From the NCBI GenBank assembly GCA_039545275.1, contig BCHS01000011.1:1-64000 (forward strand): a DNA stretch of 64,000 nucleotides, read 5' to 3'. Shown here piece by piece: positions 36,610-48,500 of this stretch. The notes beneath the pieces were generated by a model. That model was not told the origin of the DNA, made no database searches, and saw only the letters and a program-made list of their open reading frames with translations. The stretch's first letter is position 1; each line of letters opens with the position of its first letter. A program made the position numbers and the translations under genes. Source of the stretch: Pseudomicrostroma phylloplanum. Taxonomy: Eukaryota > Basidiomycota > Exobasidiomycetes > Microstromatales.

Positions 36610-39118
36610 TCAGCCGCCAGTGATAAAGGGCATGGTGCCTTCGCGCTCCCAGCCTGTAGACTGCAGCACACCAAGCCATTCCTGCAAGTACGCAATCGCC
36701 TTGTCCAGCGTCATCGCCTTTCTCCACTCAATGGCACCCGCGGCAAGGAGACGTAGGCCCTCACTGCTCTGCACTACCTCCACTTCCCTCTTCAGCTGTC
36801 CGATCAGAGAGATGTACAGCTCCTGCCTGCCTTGCTTACTGGCGGGGAAAGGGGGGAAAGGTTTCCCAAAGCAGAGAGAAGGCGAGCACGCTGCGTGTGC
36901 GTCACCGAAGGTATCGACGCCCAGCGCAAGACTGATCGCGCGATGCTCATCGAGGTATTCGCATGCTCGAGCCAGAGTCATGAGTCGCTCGATGCTCCCC
37001 GGTGGGTGGACATATCCTTCTTGCAGACCCTGCAGCTCAAGGAGAGCGATGCGGATGATTCCTTCGATGAGGATGAGGATAGGGTAGGCTCGCTCGTCGC
37101 GCTCCTCGTCCTCTCCCAGACGCACAAGGATCTCCCGCCCCTGCCTCAGGAGGGTCGCCATCCCTTCAACAGAAGGCTGCGCAAGGGTAGCGAAGAAGAT
37201 GAAGCTTGTGTAGGCTTCTTCCCATGTTCGTCCTGCGCGAGAAGGCTGGTCTTGATACTCTTCGAGGAGTGTGGGGGCACACGGGATGTACTTTGTCACG
37301 TCGCTGGGCACGACGGAGAGGTGAGAGCAGGTATTGCAGATGGTGAGGACTGGAGGTGCGTCGCTGGATTGGATGGGCTCTGGCAAAGGCACTCAAGCTT
37401 GTCAATATGGGGCACTCGTATCTGCGGATCTTTAGAGAGCTCACCGGGCAATGGTCTTCGTCCCTCGCAATCGGAGTGCGAGCACCACAGAGCGTCTCTC
37501 GCATCGACGAATATACACTCTGAGCCCTTGTACTCTTTGGCGTACACGTCCCTCGTACTTGCTGCAACTTCTTCGACGTCGTACACTTCGTTGATCTGTT
37601 TCAGGGTCTCCAGAGTCTGCTTTGTTGCGACGCAGACTGAGCAGGCGCACGAGTAGCCGTACTCGATGGAGCAGTGCAGCTGGCGAATCCAGGTCGGTGA
37701 CGAGAGGTGGGAGTAGGAGAAGGTGAGCTGGCGAAGAAGTTGGTGATCACGCCGAAGAAAGAGATTGGAGGTTCTGTCAACTTTGGAGGTCTGCGGGCTT
37801 TGCCATCCTGGCATGGGGTCAGTCACTCACCTCGTCCCCTGACAGAATGTCCTTCCTGGCAAAGATGACCTTGCGTCCCGCTATGACATCTTCTATGACT
37901 GTGCAATTCGGAACACACGAGTTGTTGACCAGCGAGAGGAGTCCATAGAGCGAGATGCCTTGTGCTTCGTTTGTGAAGCAGTTCTGCGTGACCTGTTGAA
38001 TAGAGAGCACAGAGCAGCACGTCTGTGTTAGTACAGTAGGCTAGTAATCACCATGAGACTTGATGGAGCTCACCTTGCTCAGCATGACACTGAGTCCGTC
38101 TGGTGTGCTCAAACCATACTTTTGCTCCAACAGAGCAGTGAAGGTGCTGTCCCCTGCATTCGCATGCTTTACATCCAGGCCCTCGGCGACACAGAGATAC
38201 TGTCGCAGCTGGATTAGTGTCGAAGACCACTTCATCTGAGAGTCCTCGGACATGAGAGCCGCTCGTGTGAAAGGTGGCTCTAGCAGCGAGTATGGACGAT
38301 GGTGTCAGTGAATCATTCTGCAGTCAGGGAACCTTCGCCACGTAGACTGACTCACCTCCGTGCAGATCGTCGAAGGACACACCCTGTAAGAAGCGGATAA
38401 GCGAGTTGAGAATCGGTCAAAGTGAACGGACGCTGAGATGACATCTTCTGCGAGCTGTACATACCTCGCACTCGATGGTCATGCGCTCTCTCTTGGCGGA
38501 CAAAGCTCGGCCGACTGCTCGTACCAGCCTCGTCGGCGCTGCGTAGTCAGTCACAATCTTCTCTGCATCGCACTGCCCGGGTGTCAGGGTAGGTGTCGGT
38601 CCTGGCTCGACTGGCCCTATCCACTGGGTCTCGAACCATTCTCTACCTTTCCCTCTGATGGCAGTGTCCAGCTGTGTCCAGCGGCGAAGTGCTCCGCACT
38701 CAACCTCACGATGCCAACGCGCATCACTGCTCTGGCACTTTGCGGAGCAGTAGTGCAGCGTATTGCAACCCGTGCATGCGGTCGGCTTACCTCTGATGAT
38801 GAGCATGCAGTGAGAACAATGCGTGGCCAGTTGTGGGATGCCAACGACCTGGAGCAGCGGCTCAGAGGCGAATAGTAATGTTCCTAGATAGGCGAAGAGG
38901 AGCATGTGAGCTGGATGTTCTTGGAAAGACAATGAGCTGACGCCCTCACCAGCTTTGCAACTGCTACCGCTCCTGGCCCATGTGGGTTCCCAGAAGGCAC
39001 CGCGTCCCTTGCCATCAGTAACCTTCACGACGATATCCCGAGAAAGAGCAGTGCGCCATAAGCCATTCGCTTCTTGCAAGGAGCGAGGATCTGGGGAGCG
39101 ATACGAAATCCATGGCAT
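36610..39118 (-). CDS. SET-MYND domain lysine methyltransferase (SMYD type)
   Basis: Seven exons (39118-38950, 38883-38465, 38383-38356, 38279-38074, 37992-37831, 37727-37445, 37379-36610) join in frame to 678 residues. One exon is only 28 nt. The SET domain begins with DGKGRGAFWEPTW and TLLFASEPLLQVVG. It is interrupted by a MYND zinc finger (THCSHCMLI...CTGCNTLHYCSAKCQ...WHREVECG) with all Cys/His ligands. The SET core then has FTNEAQGISLYGL and VNNSCVPNCTVIEDVIAGRK, followed by FARKDILSGDELTFSY. The post-SET Cys cluster is YGYSCACSVCV. A helical C-terminal TPR-like region follows, as in Set5/SMYD proteins. Such enzymes methylate histones or cytosolic proteins; the target here is unknown. 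The start could lie further upstream in an unseen exon. Confidence 0.87.
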
Positions 39119-39722
39119 TGATCAGCTTACGGCCGAAACGTGCGCTCTTTCCGCTCACCTCTCGTATCACGATCATTCGCACCTCTGCCGGCAGTCGTGT
39201 CAAGCCCATCCATGTTGCTCAAAGCTGAGCTTGCTTGTCTGGTGTGGGTGGTGAAAGAGTCATACCGACGTCTTATCTCGCCCCGAAACGGTCCTCAAAA
39301 GCTTACAGAGGCCCCTTTGCTCCTAACACCCTTTGCTGAGGCGTCTAGCCGCAAAAGCAGCCGCGACCCGTCCTGATCGCCGATCCGTACGGCCCTCATC
39401 GTCAGGCTCATGCTTGATGTATGTGATTAATAGTACGACACGGCTCGTTGACTGTCTCAGACGAGTCGTGGTTCTACGACAACGACCACGGGAATAGCAC
39501 GAACACGGGTCCTCTGTGAACCGACATGTTACGATCGGCGCTTAACTCCGCCTCTCGGCAAAAGCGGCATCGGTAGTGTGGAGGTCAGACGCCGGAATAT
39601 TCACTATTACCTCAAGGTGGACCCTCATGGCAAGACCGAATGCTATATGAAGGGCTCTTGATCTACACTCGTTCGCCTGGTATTCACCCAAACTTCAATT
39701 CCCTTCACTCGATCATCGCATC
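39119..39722. other. Divergent spacer SMYD gene / SDR gene
   Basis: 604 bp. A minus-strand frame near 39015-39209 begins MGLTRLPAEVRMIVI, which could be an F-box-like or upstream exon of the SMYD gene, but I see no proof. TATATGA at 39644-39650 lies about 75 bp upstream of the SDR ATG and is a plausible TATA element. Confidence 0.4.
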
Positions 39723-39977
39723 ATGGCGCCTACCCCCAAATACACGTCTCTCCTCACCAACAAGGTCGCCCTGATCATCGGCGGCACGTCGGGCATCGGC
39801 TTTGCGGTAGCCTCTGCCCTCATCGAGGAGGGAGCGCATGTGATCGTCTCTTCCTCCTCTCAGTCCAGAGTGGATGATGCTGTCAAGAGACTGAGTGACC
39901 CTGAGAAGCAGTACAATGCAGACAAGTCTCGAGTGCAAGGAAAGGTGTGCAACCTCAAGGGACCGGAGATGGAGGTG

Positions 39978-40016
<39 letters not shown>

Positions 40017-40037
40017 CCCTTGACTAATCCTATCATG

Positions 40038-40074
<37 letters not shown>

Positions 40075-40174
40075 NNNNNNNNNNNNNNNNNNNNNNNNNN
40101 NNNNNNNNNNNNNNNNNNNNNNNNNNNNNNNNNNNNNNNNNNNNNNNNNNNNNNNNNNNNNNNNNNNNNNNNNN

Positions 40175-40206
<32 letters not shown>

Positions 40207-40769
40207 TTTCCTTTCAGCAATCTCTCGAGTCCCTCTTCGCAGGTCTGTCTGGCCCCCTAGACTACCTAATCCACACCGCGGGCGACTCTTTGGCCCTCGT
40301 ACCCCTCGAGCAGCTCACCTACCAGAAGATCATCGAGGCAGGAGAGGTCAGGTTCACCTCTGCGATCCTGGCAAGCAAATTCGCTCAACCACGTCTGAAC
40401 AAGGGAGGCGCCATCATCCTCACTACTGGCTCCATTTCTGCTCACCCGCGACCGGATTGGGCTGCTGTAGCAGGATATGCGGGAGGACTGATCTCGCTGG
40501 GTCGACAGTTGGCGTACGATCTCTCAAAGAACTCGATCAGGGTCAACGTCGTCTCACCGGGCCCAGTGGAGACGGAGCTGTGGAGCGGCATGCCAGAGGA
40601 GACGCGCAAGGGCTTCCTCAAGGCCGCTGGGGAAGGGTCCCTCACCCACAAGGTGGGCCAGCCGGAGGAGGTTGCTCAGACCTACCTCGGCCTCCTCAAG
40701 GACACGAACATCACAGGTGAAACATTGTTCACAGATGCCGGAAGCAAATATGGACCCCCTCCCAAGTGA
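39723..40769 (+). CDS. Short-chain dehydrogenase/reductase, atypical active site
   Basis: Exons 39723-39974 and 40218-40769 give 267 residues, a normal SDR length. The cofactor motif GGTSGIG (residues 18-24) and LIHTAGD (NAG-like) are present, as is LTTGSIS with the catalytic Ser. RVNVVSPGPVETELWSGMPE is the usual substrate-loop entry. The canonical Tyr-x3-Lys is not seen at the expected place: the sequence there is WAAVAGYAGGLISLGRQLA, with one Tyr but no Lys four residues later. The intron contains poly-C tracts and a 100-base assembly gap, so the intron length is unknown, but both splice sites are visible (donor GTGACC, acceptor TTTCAG). NAD(P)-linked oxidoreduction is likely; the substrate is unknown. 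Confidence 0.82.
39979..40206 (+). repeat. Poly-C tracts and assembly gap inside the SDR intron
   Basis: Homopolymer C runs at about 39979-40014, 40040-40074 and 40175-40206. The first two are separated by a 25-bp unique piece, the last two by about 100 Ns (40075-40174). The N block is a scaffold gap of conventional length, so the real distance is unknown. Confidence 0.95.
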
Positions 40770-41456
40770 GAGGGGCGGTGGTGGTCATAAACGGAGCTAT
40801 CCTTAGTGGGCATTGCGGGAGGAGGTCACCCATGACTGGGGTCGGTGTGGCAGTCGTGGTCCCAGCGTACGGCGGGAATGTCGCTGCTGCAGTACAATCA
40901 CCACGTCATTTTGCCCACATCATGCTGATATGCCTGCCAGCGTGGGTCCTCCGCTCCCTTTGCTGATGTGGTAGAAGAGGTGGTGGTCACGCCATACGGG
41001 GGCGGTACCGTCGTCGGTGTTCGGCCCCTCTGTTTCCGCAAATTCACCGATGGCCAGACGTCGATCTTCCTTCCGTTCCTTTCCGGCTCCGCGCGCGCAA
41101 ATCTCACCTTTCGGGCGGGAAGGGCAGAGGCAGCGCTGGTGACTCGCTCGGCTCAAGGGCGGGCGGGGCGGAGGTAGAAGAAGAATGTCCTGGGCGGGGC
41201 AAGTCGTCGTCTGTTATCATTTCGCACTGCCTATCACATCTTCCAGCCAGCACCTCGTCCTCCCCCTCCCCTTCTCCCCTCATACCCACCTTGGCACCTC
41301 CTATTCCCTCATCCGCAGCTTCACACAGGAGTCACCTCTCCTCCCTACAATACCCCCCGCCCACCCAGTAGCACTGCTTGCTCCTTCACCCAGCTCAAAA
41401 CTTGCCCACCCTCCCCCCCGAGCTTGTCGCTGCTTCGCGCGCAAAGCTTCGCCAGC
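40770..41456. other. Spacer SDR / CPA2
   Basis: 687 bp. The 170 bp before the CPA2 start are strongly pyrimidine-rich (CTCC and TCCC runs), as in many fungal promoters and leaders. No gene is supported. Some frames are open but have no coding character. Confidence 0.5.
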
Positions 41457-44400
41457 ATGTATCCAACTCAGGCTCACGCCTCGTCTCTCCTCCGAGCTTC
41501 TCTAGCCTCATCAGCTCGACACTCGCTCAGGATAGCCCCTTCCATCGCCAATTGCGCCACAATACCCTCCATACCTCCTTTGCGACCTTTCAATGCGTCC
41601 ACCACCCGTGCCTTCCATGCGACTACCAAGTGGGGGGTACACGAGACTGTCCAGCGAGGGCTCCCCAAGCCTACCCAGGTCCGCGCTGCAGCCGTCCAGG
41701 AGAGCGTCGATGCCGTCGCTGAAGGCATGAAGGAGTGGAGCAAGTTCCTACCCAAGGTCGAGCGAGCCCAAGTCAAGAAGGTTCTCCTCGTCGGATCCGG
41801 AGGTCTCAGCATCGGACAGGCCGGTGAATTCGATTACTCTGGATCTCAAGCCATCAAGGCTCTCAGGGAATCAGGCATCGAGACGATCCTGATCAACCCC
41901 AACATCGCTACGATCCAGACCAGTCATCACCTGGCCTCGCAGATCTACTTCTTGCCCATCTCGCCAGACTATGTGGCCTACGTCCTCGAGAAGGAGCGAC
42001 CAGACGGAGTCCTCCTCACCTTTGGAGGTCAGTCCGCTCTCAATGTCGGAGTCAAGCTCGACGAGATGGGAGTGTTTGAGCGACTGGGCGTCAAGGTCCT
42101 CGGCTCCCAAGTCGATGTCCTGCGAATGTGCGAGGACAGAGAGCTCTTCGTTCAGGCCCTCGACCAGATCAACATCCCCGTTGCCAAGTCAGAGGCCGTC
42201 TCCTCGGTCCCAGCAGCCCTCAAGGCTGCAAAGGAAATCGGATACCCAGTCATCGTACGAGCAGCCTACGCTCTGGGCGGTCTTGGTTCGGGCTTTGCCG
42301 AGGACGAAGACGAGCTGCGAGACCTGAGCGCTAGGTCTCTGTCCCTCAGCCCTCAGATCTTGGTAGAGAAGAGTCTCAAGGGCTGGAAGGAGAGCGAGTA
42401 CGAAGTACTCCGAGACCAGGAGGACAACGCCCTCATCTGCTGCAACATGGAGAACTTTGACCCACTCGGTATCCACACCGGAGACTCCATCGTCGTAGCT
42501 CCTTCCCAGACTCTGTCGGATGACAACTACCACATGCTGCGATCCGCTGCTCTCAAGGTCATTCGTCACCTGGGAATTGTCGGAGAGTGCAACATTCAGT
42601 ACGCCTTGGACCCCAACTCCAGGGACTACCGAGTAATCGAGGTCAACCCTCGACTGTCAAGGTCATCGGCTCTCGCATCCAAAGCGACCGGCTACCCCTT
42701 GGCTTACACTGCCGCCAAGCTCGCTCTGGGCCACACCCTTCCGGAACTGCCAAACGCGGTGACAAAGACCACTACTGCCTGTTTCGAGCCAGCACTGGAC
42801 TACATCGTCACCAAGATCCCCAAGTGGGACCTGTCGAAGTTCCAGCATGTCAACCGAGAGGTTGGCTCTTCTATGAAGTCTGTTGGAGAAGTCATGGCCA
42901 TCGGCAGGACCTTTGAGGAGTCGCTGCAGAAGGCCATCCGTCAAGTAGCTCCCAATTACGATGGCTTCGAGGCGTACGTCGCCCCTGAAGACTTGGACAA
43001 CGCCCTCAGTGTCCCCACCGACACCCGACTGTTCGCAATTGCCCACGCCATGCTGGTCAAGGGCTACGATGTCGAGAAGCTCCACGACCTCACCAAGATC
43101 GACCGGTTCTTCCTGTACAAGCTGGACAACATCGTTCAGATCCACCGACAGCTCAAGGAGCTCGGCTCTCTCTCGGCAGTCGACAAGGACCTCATGCAGC
43201 TCGCCAAGCAGCGGGGATTCTCCGACAAGCAGATTGCTGGTCTCGTTGGCTGCAAAGAGGTCGAGGTCCGTACCGCTCGAAAGGCTCTCGGCATCACTCC
43301 CTTCGTCAAGCGAATCGACACTGTAGCCGGAGAGTACCCAGCTCACACCAACTACCTCTTCACAACTTACAATGCCTCCTCGCACGATGTCGAGTTTGAC
43401 GAGCACGGTACTATGGTCTTGGGATCTGGAGTGTACCGCATTGGTAGCTCGGTAGAATTCGACTGGTGTGCAGTCACCTGTGCTCGCAAAGTCAGGGATC
43501 TGAAGCATCGAACCATCATGATCAACTACAACCCCGAGACAGTCTCGACCGACTTTGACGAGGCCGATCGACTGTACTTCGAGGAGTTGTCATTCGAGCG
43601 AGTCATGGACATCTATGAGCTCGAAGGCGCTACCGGTGTGGTGGTCAGCGTCGGTGGTCAGCTGCCGCAGAACATTGCCCTCAGGCTGAAGGACACCGGA
43701 GTCAACGTTCTCGGTACCGACCCCGTCATGATCGACAATGCCGAGGACCGTCACAAGTTCAGTGGAATTCTGGACTCGATTGGGGTTGATCAGCCCGAGT
43801 GGACCGAGGCTACCTCTGTCCAAAAGGCCAAGGACTTTGCGTCTGAGGTTGGCTATCCAGTCCTCGTCCGACCTTCGTACGTGCTGTCTGGAGCAGCCAT
43901 GAACATTATCTGGGACGAGTCGACTTTGGAGAACCACCTCACCGCTGCTGCCGAGGTCAACACCGACTACCCTGTCGTCTTGACTAAGTTCATCGACAAT
44001 GCTCAGGAGATCGACATTGATGCCGTGGCCTATAAGGGGGAACTGCTCATCCACGCCGTCTCGGAGCACGTCGAGAACGCCGGCGTGCACTCTGGTGATG
44101 CCACTCTCGTGCTCCCACCCTTCTCCCTGGATCCCAACGACATGGCCAGGCTGAAGGTCATCGCTCAAAAGGTAGCCAAGGCCTTTGAGATCTCTGGACC
44201 CTTCAACATGCAAGTCATTCGAAAGGACTCTGGTGAGAAGGAAGCAGTCCTCAAGGTCATCGAGTGCAACCTGCGAGCTTCTAGGTCCTTCCCCTTCGTC
44301 AGCAAGGTTCTGGGTGTCAACTTCATTGACATTGCTACCGCTGCCATCGTTGGAGAAGACGTACCGAAGCCCCAGGACCCGATGAGTGAGATTAGGGACT

Positions 44401-45315
44401 ACGTCGCAATCAAGGTCTCGCAATTCTCGTGGACCAGGTTGGCCGGCGCTGATCCCTTCTTGGGCGTAGGTGAGTTTTGCTCGTGGCTTTCAAGGACAGA
44501 GAGAGAGAGAGAATCGAGAGGGAGAGTCTGCGAGTCCCCACACCGGCAATGATGCTTGGAGGCATTTGGCTGTATGACTTGCGGGTGGGACATTGTCCCG
44601 TCCGTCTTGTCGATGCCGAAAATATTCCGCTACCTTATTTTTACACTTCTGAGCCTAGGATGGTGTGGGACGCCGGCGTCGAGGACGGAGATGGAATGGA
44701 CCTCAAGGGCTTCTCTTGCTCCTGGTGCACATATGCTGACCACGTCTCCTCGCTGCTCCCTTTACAGAAATGGCGTCGACTGGAGAGATTGCCTCCTTCG
44801 GCAAGGACATGGCCGAAGCTTACTGGGCTGCCATGTGCTCCCAGACGGGCTTCCGGGTTCCCGAGCCCAAGAAGGGAGTCCTGATGGGCGGTGATGTCAC
44901 CAAGCCCGAGTTCCCCGAAGTGGCGACCCGCCTGTACGACATGGGCTTCAAGCTGTACTGCTCCGACCCCGCGGTAGAGGCCTTCCTCAACGACTTGCCT
45001 CGAGTACGAGCACAGCGCATCTACTTCCCGCTCAAGGACAAGAGGAAGCTCCGAGAAGTCTTCGACGAGTATGACATCCAGTTTGTCATCAATCTCGCCA
45101 AGCAGCGTGCCTCTACCCTGCTGGACCAGGACTACGTCGCGCGTAGGAACGCCGTCGACTTTGGACTGCCTTTGATCAACAATGCCGCCTGCGCCAAGCT
45201 GTGGTGCTTGGCACTCGAGCACAAGATGAAGCAGAGGGGAGGACTGAGCGGATGGGAGGAGGGCAAGCTGCCCGCTGAGGTCAAGAGCTGGAGGGAGTGG
45301 GTACCTCACAGCTAG
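41457..45315 (+). CDS. CPA2: Carbamoyl-phosphate synthase large subunit, mitochondrial type
   Basis: Exons 41457-44469 and 44768-45315 join (G|AA) to 1,186 residues. The two homologous halves each carry a biotin-carboxylase-like ATP-grasp. The first half shows [36 protein letters not shown] and [16 protein letters not shown]. The second shows [36 protein letters not shown] and [14 protein letters not shown]. The C-terminal MGS-like domain binds allosteric effectors. A Ser/Ala/Arg-rich N-terminus of about 60 residues looks like a mitochondrial presequence, matching the arginine-specific enzyme of filamentous fungi. A small glutaminase subunit would be encoded elsewhere. The intron (298 bp) is several times longer than others here. 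An ATG at 41457 is preferred over an upstream TTG. Confidence 0.95.
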
Positions 45316-45567
45316 AGGAAGGAAGATGCTGAGGGCCGCAATCGCGGATGAGGGTGCCGATGAAAGCTGCTCGGGAGCGGTAAAGTAGACAGAAGTATCG
45401 CCTGCGAACGTAATGAACTGTCTCTCTCACAATTAATATCATCATCCTTGCTATTAGTGGAAGTTCGCATCGGGGGTGACTGTCATTACCTTGATCGATG
45501 GGGGGAAACATGAAAGAAGACTACACATTGGGCCCTCGCTTCTGCACTACCACGACCTTCTGTGCTG

Positions 45568-48500
45568 CTAAGACGCCTTCCCTGCACTCTGGTCTTTCCT
45601 GAATTCGTACACATGGCTTAGGTACGAATCCCAATTCTCCTCCAGACTCGGGTCACCAGCGTGGAGACGCAGGCTGCGTGAGAATGAATCAGCCCCAAGA
45701 AGGTAGAAAGGAAGAGGTGGTGTCAGGGCTGCATCGCCTCATTGCACGAGACCAATGTACACTCACGCGCGCAGTAGGACTCTGTATTTGCCCTCGGGGA
45801 GACGGAGGGGCTCGGAGTCAGGGTCAAAAGTGGTTGCACCGACGGGGAAGGTTTCGGAGTCCTGTGAAGAGGCGTCAATGCAGAGCGTGTGGTCAGCAGA
45901 TGTCAAGGTCCCTGATGATGTCGCAGAGACTTACAGCGAAGCAGGAGCCCCAGCTGAAGTATCGAGAGCGGAAGGAGCGCTTGTTGGCTGTCAGTCTTCA
46001 CCTTCCTCTGTCGCGCCCGCCGCAAGCAGCGTTACTCACGTTCCAGTGGGGACCAGATTGTCGCCAAAGTAGTCCCGAGGTACTTTGTCCCTTGCCACCA
46101 GTCTCCCCACCGTCGGTACCTCATCGAACCTCTTGTACACTCCAGGCGTCTTACCTTCCGAATCGCGCTCGGTAAGGTCTTTGAACTTTGCTCCACAGCA
46201 CGAGGGGTCGTCGATGATCGGGATGGTAGGCGTGTAGATGATGTCCGCCTTGACGACATCGCAGGCGAGCTGCAGTGTGGGCGTCTGCAGCATGTAGAAC
46301 AGCTGCGGGTAGGTGCCGTTCTCCTGGCTGCTCAGAGTCCAGTGCGTCGAGTCGTTGCGGATCTGCTCGTTGGTAAGAGAGTCGAATAGCGCGGGTAGAC
46401 TGGTGTTGAAGGGCGTTGGGCCAGAGACGAGAGCAGGGATGGTGCGTAGCGAGCCGGCTATGCCTGTGTATGGCAAATTGACACTGCCGGTGGATCTCGA
46501 GGCGGCGATCTGAATGACTCCAGAGTACATGACGATGCGAGGCTCATCTGTAGGCGGAATCAGACGAGCGCTGAACTTCGTATTCTCGCCCGGCCCAAGC
46601 TCAAAAGAGGTTGGGGAGAACTCGAACGTTGCTACTGCCCCAGCTTCGTCTGGCATCTTGCTGACCATCGAAGAGGAATTGTCGCTTCGGTACTCAGGTG
46701 CGCCCTTCTGAAGGAGGTACACCGACTGAGCTGGTATGTGGCTGACATTGTACAGAACCTTGTGCTCGGCCGTGTTGGTCACGGCAATGTCGTTGTACAG
46801 TATAGCTTGTGCGCTCTCTCCGTATACGAATTGGATGGGGCTGACTTCCGTCGTGAGATCGATGGCTGCAGTGATGTTCATCAGTCCAGCGCCTTGCCTG
46901 AAGTTCGTCTCGTCACGGGCATCGGGCAGTAGGCTGCGCTTGACACGAGTGGCAGTGTGCTTGAGTGCTCGTGTGACAGTATCAGTCGAAACATTGCGGC
47001 CATGTACTGCTTTGTAGAGAGCCACTGCTCCAGAGACCGAAGGGCAAGAGAAGGAGGTGCCTGTATGACGAGAAGGGGAGGATCACTGTCAGAATCAGAG
47101 CTACTTGGGGCTCATTGTGACCGCGAGGCCGCCATACCTTCGGCTATGTCATATCGTAGAGGTAGAGATGCTGCTGCAAGGCCGTCGCTACCAACGGCCA
47201 CCAGATCAGGCTTGAGGAGCTTCGCTTCTCCATCTGAGTTGAGTATAGTCAAGATGGGTCATCAGCAGCCGTCCAGCATACGAATGGGTCTTGTGCCCCG
47301 CCCGGCCCTACTCACCTGGTCCCCACGCAGAGAAGTAGGACATGAGGCCGGTGTTGTTCATGGCATATTCTGCGAAAGCGAACGGGCCTTCAGGGGAGAA
47401 GGTGACCTTGACGTCGCGATGTTCGAGGTAGTGTCGATACAAGGCGAGCCCTTGTTCGCGAGACAGCATGGCGTGACGGATGTTGTCTGCTGATACCTCT
47501 GCAGGGTATGCACCAAACGGTCTGGGAATAGCGAGACATCGCGAGTGAGCAGAGACGGACTGAAGGAGGCTCCTTGGACCGACCGGCAACTCACTCGTCT
47601 TTCGCCGTTACTCGGATCACAAATTTGACGCCCTTGGCCTTGAAGTGCTTCGTCTGCTCTTCAAAGAGGCAGTCGTTGGCTTGGAAGAGTACGAGGATGT
47701 AGTCGCCTCCCTTCGGGATCTCGTCACCAAGAGGAGAGCAAGCACTATCAAAGTCCTCGATCAGATGTCAGCTGTCGGATTCTCTTTGACTGTAGCCCCA
47801 GATAAGACTTACTCGTTGAGGAGCTCTGGGTCCTTCAAGCTAGCGGCAGTGAAGCGAATCGGCATAGGTGGCGCGGTTCTGTTGTACGTCCACGACCACC
47901 CGGCCGACAAACTCAATACCGATGTGCCATCAGCCAAAGGAGGGTCGATGTGCAAAGGGAAAGTTGGAGCGGTGCCGGCGTTGACAGAGCCAATGGCGAG
48001 GGCTTCTTCCGCAATGCTTGGCGTGCCCTGTACAGAGCAAGAGACCATCGTCAGGCAGGGCGCTGAAAAGCTGCACAGAACAGTTATCAACTTACAATGC
48101 GGAACGGACCCCCCATCCCTCCATTGCCAACAGAAAAGACAGTGACCACACCTTTTCGAGATAGTGCGGAGCTGTGGTAATTGTAGACTTACTGTTCAGC
48201 CAACACTTTCATCACCTCTGCTGTGCCGCTTTTCTTACTCACACGACTTCTGAGGTCGCCTCTTGCCAACCTACAGAGAAGCTCACTGAAGCGGAAAGGA
48301 CATCACAGCCATCCTTGTAGGCGAGGTTATAGGCGCCAAATGCATCTGCTGCCGTCGTTCCGCCGCTGGAGCTATTGTAGGGTGAGGTGGTGCATGGGAT
48401 GACGCCGTAGGTGCGAATGGAGGCCTCTGGTGCGACGCCGATGTACTTCTTGTCTGGGTCGCGGCCGGCTATGATGCTTGCTATACGTGTGCCGTGCGTA

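Noticed and set aside
39015..39209. MGLTRLPAEVRMIVI as an F-box-like upstream exon
   Set aside because: It overlaps the SMYD first exon in another frame and no donor linking the two could be supported.
39705..40220. Poly-Gly frame on the minus strand across the gap
   Set aside because: Translation of poly-C and Ns.
42663..43508. Long open frame on the minus strand inside CPA2
   Set aside because: It is antisense to a strongly conserved exon and has no family features; a codon-bias shadow.
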